In this document: positions 54,401 to 62,528 of the stretch, piece after piece
How the letters are laid out: the number at the start of each line of letters is the position of its first letter
How positions within the stretch are numbered: position 1 is the stretch's first letter
Source: Dichetophora obliterata
Taxonomy: Eukaryota > Arthropoda > Insecta > Diptera > Sciomyzidae
Length of the DNA: 64,000 bases
Direction of reading: 5' to 3'
Assembly: GCA_963920525.1 (NCBI GenBank)
Contig: OY986436.1
Coordinates: 87,475,970 to 87,539,969 of the forward strand
Made by a program: the position numbers and the translations under genes
Notes under the pieces: model-generated
Seen by the model: the letters and a program-made list of their open reading frames with translations, nothing else
Database searches by the model: none
Told to the model about the DNA's origin: nothing

Positions 54401-57400
54401 ATGAAAAATTCCTTTTATTTTGACATCAAAGTTTATTATACATCAAGATATCGTTGTGGTACCAACAGTATTTCGAAAACTATATCTTTTCTCAGTACAA
54501 CGTGTTTTTGTATGAAAAGCCTTGGTTGTGAAAAATAACGGTTGGTAATGTTTTTTACATATTATATTTTTAAAAAAATGTCGGCTATTTTGATATTGAA
54601 ATTATTGCGATAATTTGAAACTTAGGATTTTCTTAGTACAACATATTTTATTAAAACAAGGGCATCGCCTCAAAATGAGAAAAAATTAAAAATTATTGAA
54701 ATTTCATAAAGTTGGTCGAATTTCGGTCACAGGCTATACTAGTTCAAATAAACATGCAATAACAATAGAGTTAAGCTACTACATCTTTTTCGCACTTTCA
54801 CAACATTTGCTCATTTAAAGTCACAACTCAGATAGCGATTGAAAAAAAACTCAACGCCATTGATGCAAATGGCTCAAAACAATCCAATGTTGGAAAAATG
54901 TATCCACCAATAAAGTAGTTGGGACATTACAAAACGTTACAACTAATCATGCATTAATGTACGTAGATATAACTACTTATAACTAATTAACATCATAAGA
55001 GCATAACCATATAATATTTTTATTCTTATTCTCAGCGAGAAAAAAGCTTTATTTTTTTAAGTTCTATTCGAGTCAAAGTAGAACTAGACAAGGTAGCGTT
55101 AAGGCTGAAGGTGCTCTGTCATACTCAGCCATTTTGCTATTTTTGGCATTTTTGCTTTCATATTGCATTCTCATTGGTTGCGGATTTTGTATGAAATTTC
55201 AACTTTGTTTTGACAGTTTCTGTCACCGGCTCTCCGCAATAACACTACCTTGTCTAATTTTGTCATGTATTCGAGCAACATACAAAGCATAGTAAAATTA
55301 CAGAAGGTAGCAGCATTTCGGAAACACAGACTGCCGAAACTGTCAAAACGAAGTTGACAGCTTTTAGAAAATCTGAAACCGATGAGAAAGCGAAAATTGG
55401 CAGCATTCAGCAAAGTCAACTGTTGTGAACTGTTAAGGTAGCGATACCGTAGAAAAGTTGACAATTATTTAATTTAATTATTTAGGGCCACTTTCTCAAT
55501 GTCCGGTTAGTCTAGCTCTTAACCAGGACTTAGCTAACCATACGATAGCTAAAAAAATAATTTTGATTTCACCAGGTGCTGGTTAAGCAACTGTCGGTTA
55601 GATGACTAATTGTGAATTTTTGAATTGTGAATATGTAAAAACATCATATCAGCTGTCTCGTGTTAACATATTTTTTGATTTTGTGCTGCAAATATATAAA
55701 AAAATGGCAAAATGCAACAGACTGACGCCCACATCATTGAAAATAAAAAAAAAGATGCTGTTGCCTGGGAGAAAAAAAAAGAAAGTGTGTGCATATGTCC
55801 TTTCTCAATTTTGGTGTAAACTTTAATTATAAAGAAAATAAATTATTGAAGTTCTGTCTATTTTTGTGTAAAATAAACAAAAAAATAGTTTACTCTCTTC
55901 AGATGTTCTTCCGATTAGTAGCGCTAACCGAAACCACAACTTGCCGTTAACTTAATCAGCACTTAACTGACAGTTCAGCCTTAACCGAACATTGAGAAAG
56001 GGCTTTTTTACTAACTGCTGGTTAAAGTTCTGATTAGTGCTTAACCGGACATTGAGAAAGCGACCCTTAGTTATGTAAATAATTTCATCGCAAAGGTTTC
56101 TCACTCAAATTTGCAGCGTTCTTTCAGTGTTTCAGCGAATTTTAACACAACAGCCAGTTTCCAAATGTCGACTCCGCTGAATGCGGCCATTGATTTCCTT
56201 TTATTCTCATTCGCAAAAAGCTGACTTTGACAATTTTGAGTATAAAAAAGAGCACGCAGTCTGAAATGCATCCACCTTCTTTAGTTCTGCCATGATACAA
56301 AGCAAACAAGATAGAAAAATTTGTAGTATTGAAAAATTTATTATTTCTTTTTCGCTAATGCCGTGGTTATGCTAGCCAAACATGTTTGGTGTTTATTTTC
56401 GTTAATTTGTTCTCTTCGCTAAAATTTTTGTTTGGTGGTTATGCCAAGAACAATATATAAAAGATCCCGCCATAAGTGCGCAGAAATGGAAATCTACTGC
56501 GCAGCCTACGTCATATGTGAAATTACAACCACACAAAAACAACACATACACAACAAACGACACTAAGCAAATGAATCTAATTGGCTTATTGGAAACAAAC
56601 AAAATACAAACAAACAGTCAAACTGCTCTCAAAATAAATAGAGAAACATAACTATTTTTTGTAAAGAGGTCAGCACGGAGGTTAACACCCCAATAATATA
56701 TAAAATTTTTATCAAAGATAGTAATGAAAAATATTTATATTGTTTCTGGACAAGCGTTGTTTTTTTAATTTATAATTATTTCATTTAAAAAAAATAAAGA
56801 TTTTATAGGAAAATGAGGAGATTTTAAAATCGTAGATCTCTATAAAATAAATGTGTACTACGTTTTTTTCAGTCAGTTTGACACTCTCTTCTCTTTCACT
56901 TCTGACGTCACATGCTCGTGCTCACAAAGAGAGCGGACATGCGCATGGCGGCATCTTGAATATATAATTCTTGTGGCTATTCTCATAATAGAAGTAGACA
57001 AGGTAGTATTAGGGCTGAATGTGCTCTCTTTCTTAATGACCATAACTGTCAAACTCAGTCATTTTGATATTTTGCCAATTTTCGCTTTCATATTGCATTC
57101 TCATTGGTTGCAGATTTTTTTATGAATGTCAACTTCGTTTTGACAGTTTAGGTCACCGGCTCTCCGCCCAAACAATACCTTGTCTAATTTTGCCATGGTT
57201 ATGCTATGTTTGGTGCACAGTTGCATATTATGTAATAAGAGGTCAAAACACAAATAAGAACAACCCTTATTTGCATTTTTAAATACAATTTTAGGCATAT
57301 TATTCATATTTACTGTGAAATAAAAACGAAATTAGCTAATTAATTCAAATTGGGAATAGTTATGCAAGGGGCATTATTTTTTGTATTCAATTATTTGTTA

Positions 57401-59846
57401 TTTCTTTTTTTTTTCGTTTCAATAGATATGCAATTAGTGTTCATGCATTTATTATTTTTCTTTCAAAATATTATATATTACTTCAATTAAGACGATTTTT
57501 TGTTATTAAAATTTGTTCAACAAAACAATGCTTGCTGTTTGTGTTAAGGGTTTCTTGAGCACACAATTAATTTCACTTTTTGCAAAATGACTAAAGACAA
57601 CACCGAAAAGTTCGGGATGTTTGGTGTTTCAATCAGCAATCAAAAATGTTCGGTCCGAGAGCGAGAGAATGAATATAAGAAAAAGTTCATTTTTCATTTT
57701 AACAATAACAACAAAAAATGTTCGGCAAACATGTTTGGCTAGCATTACCACGACATAAGAGACAAAAGCTCTTTCAAGCTCTTTTTGAGCAAGACAAAAA
57801 GAAGTCAACAAGGTCCGCAATAAAAGCCAGCACTATGTATTGCGTTCGTTACCAATGCTGCCACTTTTATAAAAACACAGACAAAAATTAGCTAGAGCTA
57901 TAAGTTTACAAATAAGGGTCAACTTTTGGACCAGAGAAGATGAATGTCCGCAGTTCGTTTCAGGTCAAGTTTTGGAGTTATAGGCAAAAATGTGAAAAAG
58001 GTTATTTTTTTGTTAGTCGGACTATATCTTTTTAACGTATTGGAAATGATGAAATAACTCTCAAACCATCAATGGCATTGGAAAAACGTAAAATGTTTAC
58101 TAAAATTTCAAACATTGTCTATCCGACGAAAAGTAATTTTTTGGAATTGTATGGAGAGATAAAAAAGTAACAGTGGAAAAAGTCTGCATAAAATGTGAAA
58201 TTTTTAAAAGCCCATATTTTCAAAACTACGAAAGATAATGAATTTAAGTAAACAGAAATGGCTACGTCTAATATTACTTATTCAAGCCCGATTCAGGGGC
58301 GATTGAAATTGGCCGATGCGGTAAAAAGAAAAAAAAATAAACTGGCCATTTCAGCCCTTGGAAGGACTTTGGCCTAGCTTATCTCCTCTATTGATCAATT
58401 GTGTTGTGCGTGTTATTTTATTAAATGTTTGGTCACAAATGACCGAGAACTGGAACTACTTGTTTTATGCCGACTCCGAACGGCTTGCTTATGTTCCTCA
58501 AGAAGCTTTACATGGCAATATGCTAGCTCTCTGAGGTTTGCCATTATCTGCAGAGAGGTGACGACAGAACAGAAAAACTAATTCAATTGAAAAACTTTCT
58601 GTCTGAGCTGGAATTGAACCCGGGCTACTGCGGTACTTCAGCTTAGGGGCCACGCACGCTACCCACTAGGCTACGGCCACCATATAAAATATAGTCCAAT
58701 TAACAGAAAAAGAATCCACTTGTTCTGCATTGTTCTGAATAACAATTCAGCGTCATAATAGTTCAGGTGTGTTTACTCTAACATGTGTTGAATCATATGC
58801 ACGTAAAACAGTGCGTTGGTCACAGCTGAATCACTCAAGACTACTGAAGAGGAAATGTAGCTATTTCAGATTTGTTGTTGTTGCTTTCTTTCATAAATTA
58901 CTTGACCTAAAAATCAATTTAAACTTGTAAAATCATAAAAAAAGTCACAATTTAATTATAAATCTAAAAGTTTTCTGGTAGAGCCCAACCAAATACAAGT
59001 AAACTTGACTAACTTGTGTGAGCTTTTTATTTTTAAATCTATGTATTTCTAAATATAAACGACGGTAGGATCTACTAAACATTCTTAACAAATATTTTTA
59101 TTATTTTTGCTTTAGGATATTTTAAACGAAGCAGCAAATGCTCTTAAAGAGCAAGTTAGTACGGACGAATTAAAAAAGCTTGCTTCAAGTATTACCAAGG
59201 AAAAGCGTGATTTAGAAAATGAACGAAATCGTCAAGACCGTATGGGAATGTCTATCAGCCAGCGCATGAACTACGATTGCCAAGAATTATTGCGCTTATT
59301 TGGTATACCTTATATTATAGCTCCAATGGAAGCCGAGGCCCAGTGCGCATTCTTAGATGCAATGAAATTAACTAATGGTACCATAACTGATGATAGTGAT
59401 ATCTGGTTGTTTGGAGGGCGCACAGTTTATAAGAACTTTTTTGCACAAAATAAACACGTCCTAGAGTTTCGTGCTGACAATATCGAGAAATCATTTAACT
59501 GCGATCGTGCGAAATTGATACAATTAGCTTGTTTAGTAGGAAGCGACTATACAACAGGTAAAATACTAAAATAATATAAATAATTTCTCTAAATTAAAAT
59601 GTACTTTTAGGAATACATGGAATTGGTGCAGTGACAGCTATGGAAATTTTGGCAACATTCTGTTCAAAAGATCGAATTAAAGAAACAGAATCATCGGTTG
59701 CAGCAATTATGACATCGTTATACAAATTTCGGGATTGGTGGAATGCCAGTAAGTCAACATCAGCGACACCAGGAAGTTCAGCACGTTTAGCGCTTCGTAA
59801 AAAGTTGAAAAATATTGAACTGAATGAAGGATTTCCAAATATTGCA
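36374..59846 (+). CDS. mus201: DNA excision repair endonuclease XPG/ERCC5 (mus201 orthologue), 3' end missing
   Basis: Structure-specific endonuclease that cuts 3' of the lesion in nucleotide excision repair, acting in the nucleus with TFIIH. Seven exons join in phase: 36374-36461, 36541-36716, 36775-37435, 40279-40756, 40894-41869, 59116-59557, 59611-59846, giving 1019 codons. Active-site acids are all present: D30 and D77 in the N region, E865, E867, D886, D888 and D937 in the I region. The acidic spacer between them has a ubiquitin-interacting-like helix (YERDLEHAIALSLE, about residues 370-383). A helix-hairpin-helix (GIHGIGAVTAMEIL) follows. The last donor GTAAGT at 59847 has no partner in the window, so the end of the I domain and the C-terminal PCNA/TFIIH-binding tail lie downstream. 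No defect is visible; the gene is probably functional. Confidence 0.95.
36541..36716 (+). CDS. mus201: XPG exon 2
   Basis: Starts after the acceptor ATTACTCCAATAG. Encodes DISIWLHQVVKGYQ and the block LFHRLCKLLYYRVKPVFVFD with Asp30 and Asp77. 176 nt, ends phase 0 at ACAATC|GTACGA. Confidence 0.95.
36775..37435 (+). CDS. mus201: XPG exon 3
   Basis: Acceptor TATGATTGCAG. Starts ARRQMQRSKLNSEAERIQAL, the end of the N region, then the start of the spacer including the conserved HFKALPADVRHDILVDIKE and KSDDFSSFQMKRLLKRR blocks that characterise XPG. 661 nt, ends phase 1 at AAAG|GTACGA. Confidence 0.95.
37436..38249. other. XPG intron 3, first part, no gene
   Basis: Non-coding. TTTTTGATTCTATTTAAAAA at about 37543 is the inverse of sequence at 36160-36185, and GCTGGTCGCACTTCACGACC near 37605 resembles 35430-35450. 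These suggest relics of a repeat flanking exons 1-3. Confidence 0.4.
38250..38600 (-). pseudogene. RTE endonuclease fragment in XPG intron 3
   Basis: Minus-strand text shows KDDENKNLCTSALKKL, then RIKIMLGDFNPK, LESAAYMTTHKHDR, DQKIRKQIDVLIDG, in the same order as the RTE at 17.9-18.6 kb (DKDDEIKEIFYECLENA, KIVLGDFNAK, DQKTKNQIDHVLIDG). Multiple stops and frameshifts. It is an old, separate insertion of the same family. Confidence 0.75.
38601..39200. other. AT-rich intronic stretch with short direct repeats
   Basis: Three units of about 55-60 bp around GCTAAGTTATTATAAACTSMAAWAGCAAA recur at 38870-39000. No gene seen. Confidence 0.5.
39200..40060. repeat. degenerate tandem repeat in XPG intron 3, about 5 units
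   Basis: Each unit has CCGCCCACAAATCAATAAAA, TTTCAGACGGTTTTGGTCGT, AGACTAAAATTTGGTAATTT and, in some, GTTACTTTCGGMAACTGTWC. Copies start near 39225, 39355, 39465, 39712 and 39973; the last two carry an extra segment (GTCGATTTGTTTCGAGT). Related words occur at 21900-21960 and 22380-22495. Confidence 0.75.
40279..40756 (+). CDS. mus201: XPG exon 4
   Basis: Acceptor TCTATTTTTTTAG. Encodes LLVRDLKKKVAADN, the UIM-like YERDLEHAIALSLE and KQLKNAAIGPARAFMIEYAG, a conserved XPG spacer motif. 478 nt. I chose the donor GG|GTATGT at 40757 because it restores phase with exon 5; an upstream GT at 40711-40760 would not. Confidence 0.9.
40894..41869 (+). CDS. mus201: XPG exon 5
   Basis: Acceptor TTCTTAATTCAAG. 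Encodes the acidic, Ser/Thr-rich, low-complexity end of the spacer (VSDSETNSDMEAVEEH, DSSDTDSDLEEVPLDE), poorly conserved between species, which in XPG binds TFIIH. It has Lys/Pro patches such as SPATKVSKATKSLF. 976 nt, ends phase 0 at GCAGAG|GTAAAT. Confidence 0.92.
41870..43415. other. XPG intron 5, first part, no gene
   Basis: AT-rich. Possibly a decayed inverted-repeat element: TTTTGACTTACTGTACC near 42036 and TTTTTTAACGGTAAGTCAAAAG near 42624 are imperfect inverses. No ORF with recognisable content. Confidence 0.4.
43416..44560 (+). mobile_element. Tc3-like transposon with long terminal repeats, internally deleted
   Basis: Long inverted ends: 43416-43690 and about 44283-44560 match over some 240-280 bp (for example CTGAGTGAATTAGAG and GAATAACGGTACTTTTT; ATTGAAGCTTTTCAAGCTAA, which is in both arms). 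Long terminal repeats are typical of Tc3. The interior keeps parts of the transposase. Edges are approximate. Confidence 0.75.
43690..44060 (+). pseudogene. Tc3-like transposase fragments
   Basis: First fragment: EGEKRIALNSEGIGFRKISR, KIGCIHKLIGSF, the N-terminal helix-turn-helix DNA-binding region, then KLDGRDKPKITRQV. Second fragment (about 43925): VTFSDEKKYNLDGPVGFHGY, the first catalytic block with Asp of the DDE triad, as in Tc3. The middle of the bipartite DNA-binding domain and everything after the first Asp are missing. Confidence 0.8.
44561..45154. repeat. dispersed repeat R3, left fragment
   Basis: Segments at about 44960-45154 (TGACCTTCGGACTGAAATAT, ATAAAATCTAAACTGTAAGA, CGCCATCTCTTAC) correspond to 54180-54330 (TGACCTTTGACCTGATATAT, AAAACCTAAACTATAAGAAA, CGCTATCTCTTAC). 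The sequence then continues at 53221 beyond the 8-kb insertion. No gene seen. Confidence 0.65.
45889..46171. mobile_element. MITE with CCGTACAAGGGCAAAT ends
   Basis: Left AACAACATTCCGTACAAGGG and the inverted right AACAACTTTCCGTACAAGGG form terminal repeats continuing into GCAAAT. The interior contains a palindromic TACAGTATTTTTAAAATACTG. Target duplication not resolved. Confidence 0.7.
46172..47104. other. AT-rich intronic stretch, no gene
   Basis: Includes a small imperfect hairpin AAAGCCAAAAAGTTTTTTGGCTTTT near 46668-46695 and many homopolymer runs. No coding motif. Confidence 0.4.
47105..47540 (+). repeat. dispersed repeat family R2, copy 2
   Basis: Carries ACCACCTTTCAGTTAGAACA, AACTAGAACAGATGGCAGCC, AATCACTCAAAGACTACTGA, GAAACAGACTGCCTAGTC, GAGTTGTTGTTGTTGTTGCC and ACTTGATCTAAAGCTCGCAA. 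The first part is inverted at 21330-21790; a short version lies at about 58805-58925. Confidence 0.65.
47555..48160 (+). repeat. dispersed element with GTCCGCGGCTTTGCCACGGA head
   Basis: Head CTGTTGTCCGCGGCTTTGCC and tail AAAATCGGACCAGTACCTTT then GGAGTAAAG, ending near TATATAATAGTATAGATAAT. This head/tail pair is common to a widespread non-autonomous insect repeat type. A (GTTTT)n microsatellite lies at 47739-47768. The exact class is not assigned. Confidence 0.5.
48161..49510. other. AT-rich intronic stretch, no gene
   Basis: Very AT-rich with short open frames that show no family motif. Nothing else recognised. Confidence 0.45.
49840..51190 (+). pseudogene. Tc1-like transposase remnant
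   Basis: N-terminal part: RELVIDKFLKRESVRQISQI, then KDETYILREITTDPFLSAPK and LAVMLKLNL (paired-like helix-turn-helix). After the MITE: KHGGGSVIVWGAS, INFIEGIMNKTMFLDILKAH, FKFYQDNDLKHT (second catalytic Asp), then IEHLWD (third position) and KDQLKSVLSEKW, LVATMPKR. It has several stops and a truncated first catalytic block, so it is inactive. Confidence 0.85.
50272..50713. mobile_element. MITE inside the Tc1-like transposase (442 bp)
   Basis: Ends AGGGCTATTCCCAGTTACGG and the inverse AGGGCTATTCCCGATAACGG; 3-bp duplication ACT (50269-50271 and 50714-50716). It interrupts the transposase just before KHGGGS. Three-bp duplications fit PIF/Harbinger. Confidence 0.85.
51736..53089. mobile_element. 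hAT element (1354 bp) with nested insertion
   Basis: Exact 8-bp duplication GATCTCGC (51728-51735 and 53090-53097). Ends CAGGGTTGGCCAGTAATGAT and inverse CAGGGATGGCCATGATTAC. The interior iterates TGTAATCA/GATTACTTGATT words. It has no transposase, so it is a non-autonomous element. It contains the element at 52513-53046. Confidence 0.88.
52513..53046. mobile_element. nested element with CAGCCCTATTCTGG ends
   Basis: The ends CAGCCCTATTCTGG and inverted CCAGAATAGGGCTG, followed by TTAAC-rich subterminal sequence, delimit about 534 bp with TA on both sides. A plus-strand reading MKIDMPIERRDALYKQMLRV, QLVTLQALEKFATATERF (52648-52780) could be the C-terminal helix of an accessory protein of the mother element. 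Confidence 0.65.
53221..55073. repeat. dispersed repeat R3, right fragment and second copy
   Basis: 53221-53560 (TACAATAAGCATTTATTTTT, TGAATATATATTGTGATGGT) and 54325-54700 (TACAATAAGCATTTTTTATG, TGAATATATATTGTGATGGT) are two copies of the same sequence; the first is the right-hand continuation of 44960-45154. No gene seen; the rest is AT-rich. Confidence 0.6.
55074..55267. mobile_element. CAAGGTAG MITE, copy B (194 bp)
   Basis: Ends CAAAGTAGAACTAGACAAGG and inverse CATGACAAAATTAGACAAGG. Flanks TATTCGAGT (55065-55073) and TATTCGAGC (55268-55276) agree in 8 of 9 bases, supporting a 9-bp duplication. The interior matches copies A and C (CATATTGCATTCTCATTGGT, GTCACCGGCTCTCCGC). Confidence 0.8.
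55495..56066. mobile_element. PIF/Harbinger-type MITE (572 bp)
   Basis: TTA duplication (55492-55494 and 56067-56069). Ends GGGCCACTTTCTCAATGTCC and inverse GGGTCGCTTTCTCAATGTCC, both running into GGTTA. A second inner inverted TTCTCAATGT/ACATTGAGAA copy near 55990 suggests a duplicated end. No protein recognised. Confidence 0.8.
56070..56361. other. intronic stretch, no gene
   Basis: Nothing recognised in this short stretch. Confidence 0.3.
56362..57752. mobile_element. inverted-repeat element with GCTAGCCAAACATGTTT ends
   Basis: CGTGGTTATGCTAGCCAAAC at 56362 and inverse CGTGGTAATGCTAGCCAAAC at 57734-57752 delimit about 1.39 kb. It contains the CAAGGTAG MITE copy C. Flanking duplication not clear. 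No transposase seen. Confidence 0.65.
56984..57197. mobile_element. CAAGGTAG MITE, copy C (214 bp)
   Basis: Ends CATAATAGAAGTAGACAAGG and inverse CATGGCAAAATTAGACAAGG. The interior matches copy B in the same orientation and copy A in the reverse one. Confidence 0.75.
57753..58601. other. intronic stretch, no gene
   Basis: No coding motif. The reading frame near 58399-58581 shows no family signature. Confidence 0.4.
58602..58678 (-). repeat. tRNA-like sequence, second locus (SINE head or pseudogene)
   Basis: On the minus strand an A box TAGCCTAGTGG (58673-58663) and B box GGTTCAATTCC (58620-58610) lie at tRNA spacing, the B box followed by AGCTCAGAC. Stems are imperfect, so a functional tRNA is unlikely. 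Its A box and 3' CTCAG end resemble the tRNA-like sequence at 3506-3578. Confidence 0.6.
58679..59115. repeat. end of XPG intron 5 with short R2 copy
   Basis: 58805-58925 matches repeat family R2 (GAATCACTCAAGACTACTGA, TTTGTTGTTGTTGCTTTC). The splice acceptor for exon 6 is TATTTTTGCTTTAG at 59102-59115. Confidence 0.6.
59116..59557 (+). CDS. mus201: XPG exon 6
   Basis: Encodes the start of the I (internal) nuclease region: RMNYDCQELLRLFGIPYIIA, PMEAEAQCAFLD (E865, E867), TITDDSDIWLFGGRTVYKNF (D886, D888) and LACLVGSDYTTG (D937). It is preceded by a coiled helix rich in Lys/Glu (ITKEKRDLENERNRQD). 442 nt, ends phase 1 at ACAG|GTAAAA. Confidence 0.96.
59611..59846 (+). CDS. mus201: XPG exon 7
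   Basis: Acceptor AAAATGTACTTTTAG. Starts with the helix-hairpin-helix GIHGIGAVTAMEIL that grips DNA behind the nick, then LYKFRDWWNASKS, RLALRKKLKNIELNEGFPNI, as in XPG orthologues. 236 nt, ends phase 0 at ATTGCA|GTAAGT. The next exon, which should begin with the V..AYL.P-type motif, is not in the window. Confidence 0.95.
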
Positions 59847-62528
59847 GTAAGTAATACAGTCATTCTTTTTTTATAAAAAAATTATTCGGTACGATTAATG
59901 CTTGGACTTTATTTAGTAATTTTTGATATAGCATGATACTTTATCTCCTAAGATATTGCCTCAACAGCAATATTAGCACATGCCAATATATTAGATATAT
60001 TTTTTTTCGTCATTGGTGATTTAAAAATCGATAATAAAAGACTTTTTGGACTGGCAACAACTGGTTATTGAAAATTAATACGTACATTAGACTGGTCCTT
60101 ATTTGTATGGAAAAAATTTCGTTTGCTTTTCTTGAGCACCCTTTTATTTTGTTCCTATATATAAAAAACGAATAAAAAAAGTTTCAAAAAAATTGGACTT
60201 TATTAACACGTGCCGCCAGGTAGAAATAAAAAAAATGATCTACTACATATGAGTTAAAAAGATAAAACAGCAATTCCATTTTGAACGTACCGGCCTTACG
60301 GAATGACCATCTCCGATTTGAGATTTGAAATTTTGCATGGAGCAAAAACTTAATTTAAAGGAAAAAATGCTGGAGTTATTTTTGGCGGAGTTACAGGGTG
60401 CACAATCAGATAATCAAAAATTATGTGCTATCTCGAGTGTACTTTAGATTCTAATACCCTTCCCACAGGACACTGTGGATATAGAGAGTGGAATCTTGTT
60501 TGACAAGATATTGTTAGTGAAAGTCTATATTTACTTTTGCTTTAAGACATAAGTACCTTTTTTTTTAAACAAAGCATTTTGAGATCGTTATATTTTAACT
60601 GTTTTCCCAAAAACAACTTTGTCCTTGCGGGAGGGAAAGACAACCTTTTTTTCCTAAATTTTTTTTGGGAAATCTTGACCACCATATGTAACTTTTAAGA
60701 CATCTTAGAATGTGAAGTTAAAAAAATTGTGATTCGATACGCCCTAATGCTCATTCAGTTGCATTACCTCTATGTAAACTTCAAGCTCCGAGCGGCACGT
60801 GTTATTGTTGTTGTAAAAAAAATAGGGACTTATTTTTAGACGCTAATGAACAAAAAACTCGTGTGCTCAACAATTTCTAAAATAAGGACCACCCTAATTT
60901 ACATAGTTAAAAATTTACTTACGATTAATATAGTTATATGGAAAACAGAAATACATTTTTTTTTTGTTCATTTGGTTTATTTAAAAAAATTAGAGATGCA
61001 ACTGATAGTGATTTGGCCGGCGGATAACCGGCGAACTGCAAGGCCGGATGGTAGGTCCATTGCCTCGTTGTCACCAAATTAAATATATTTCTAATTTGAC
61101 ACGCTACAATATACGAATGGAGTGCTGCCGTTTGTTTATGGCAAATAAAGTTGAAAACACCTTTTGCATAATAAAAAAAAATTGCTAAAATAATAAAATC
61201 TAAATAATTTTGTTGTTTATTTTATGACCTTTTGATTTTATTATTAAATAAACAAATTAGCAGGCTTTAGGTCAGTTTTAATTATTTAGTAATTATTTAC
61301 AATATTTCGAACTCCTACGGAGTTCATTATCAAGGACTAAAAAATTAAAAATACTTATAATAAAGCAATTTTGCACTATGAATGAATGAACATGAATTTA
61401 ATATTCAGTTTTATTGAAAACTTCATCAAAAGTACTTATCAGCCAACTCTTTTTTGATTCACGTAAAACAGCTGTTCAAGAAATAACACATTTAACATAC
61501 CGGTTTAACCGCTTTAAGCAATATTTAACACACCGGTTTAACTTGTGTTTTCATGCAAAACAAAAACAAAAAATGAATAGTCAAAATAGCACATTTCAGG
61601 ATTAGGACATTAAATCTTAATTAGCATGAGCTGTGAATTGCCCAATTTATTTTGCCTTGTCTGTTTAGTCGAAGAAAAGTTGTCGATGGTCAATGGACAA
61701 AACTCGAAACGCAAGCTAATAACAAAATGAGAGGTTTCTTTCTAAAACAAAGAAAGCAATGTTAATATTAAAAAATACCCCCAGTATTGAAACCAAAATA
61801 AAATACTTTAATTTTGTTACATGCAACCAGCTTTGCCACCTTGGTACAGATATACTTTTGGTAATTTGGTAGACCAAATTAATATCCAAATTAATTTTCC
61901 ATTATTAATATTTTTCAAAATATAAATGTTACAAAAAATTAAAAACGGAAACTTAAAGTTATCCCGGAAATTTATTAATTACATATACATAAGTGATATT
62001 TTTTCTTTCAAATTGCACAGCATTGCAATGCATTAACCGCAATACCCGTATATATTTACTACCTGTTTTCTAAAAGAGTTTGAACTTTTTTTTATTTGGT
62101 ACATTTTTTGTACGAGATTGGTTTCTAAAATTTTTTTATTGACAACTCTATTGACAACAACGGCCACATGCTCTTGAAAAATTTTTAAGGGGTTATTACA
62201 TTTAACAACTTTAAAGGCGTCTGCTCAATCATGCTAATAAATCAATTCAACAAAGTAAAGAAAAATTCACCAAAAAAAAACTAATGAATTTTGTTATTAA
62301 TTTCTACTTCTCGACCACTGTGCTCGCGCCATCAATCCCTTTTAAATTTGCACTTCTTTAAAGCAGAGCTTAAATTTTTATAACTTTTGCCCACAAAGTT
62401 TTTATAATAAGAATCCTAAACATTTTTGTTACTTAAAAGTTTCTTTTGATGATCAACAATACAAATTTCTGAATTAGAGTCAATTCTAATATTTATTTTT
62501 AACTCTCACTTAATAAATCTTACTTCGC
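59847..62528. other. XPG intron 7 (open-ended), first part, no gene
   Basis: AT-rich. Imperfect inverted ends AACACGTGCCGCCAGG (about 60199) and CGAGCGGCACGTGTTA (about 60788) may bound a decayed element. GGCCGGCGGATAACCGGCGA near 61017 is a GC-rich island with small hairpins. No exon candidate with XPG similarity was found. Confidence 0.45.
61299..61338 (-). other. Penelope-end-like hairpin motif
   Basis: Minus strand: TCCTTGATAATGA, helix ACTCC/GGAGT around GTA, then TCGAAATATTG. It has the same layout as the Penelope ends (TGATGA, 5-7-bp helix, CGAAATATTG) but the CTGATGA core is altered. It is probably a relic of a Penelope-like terminus. Confidence 0.45.
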
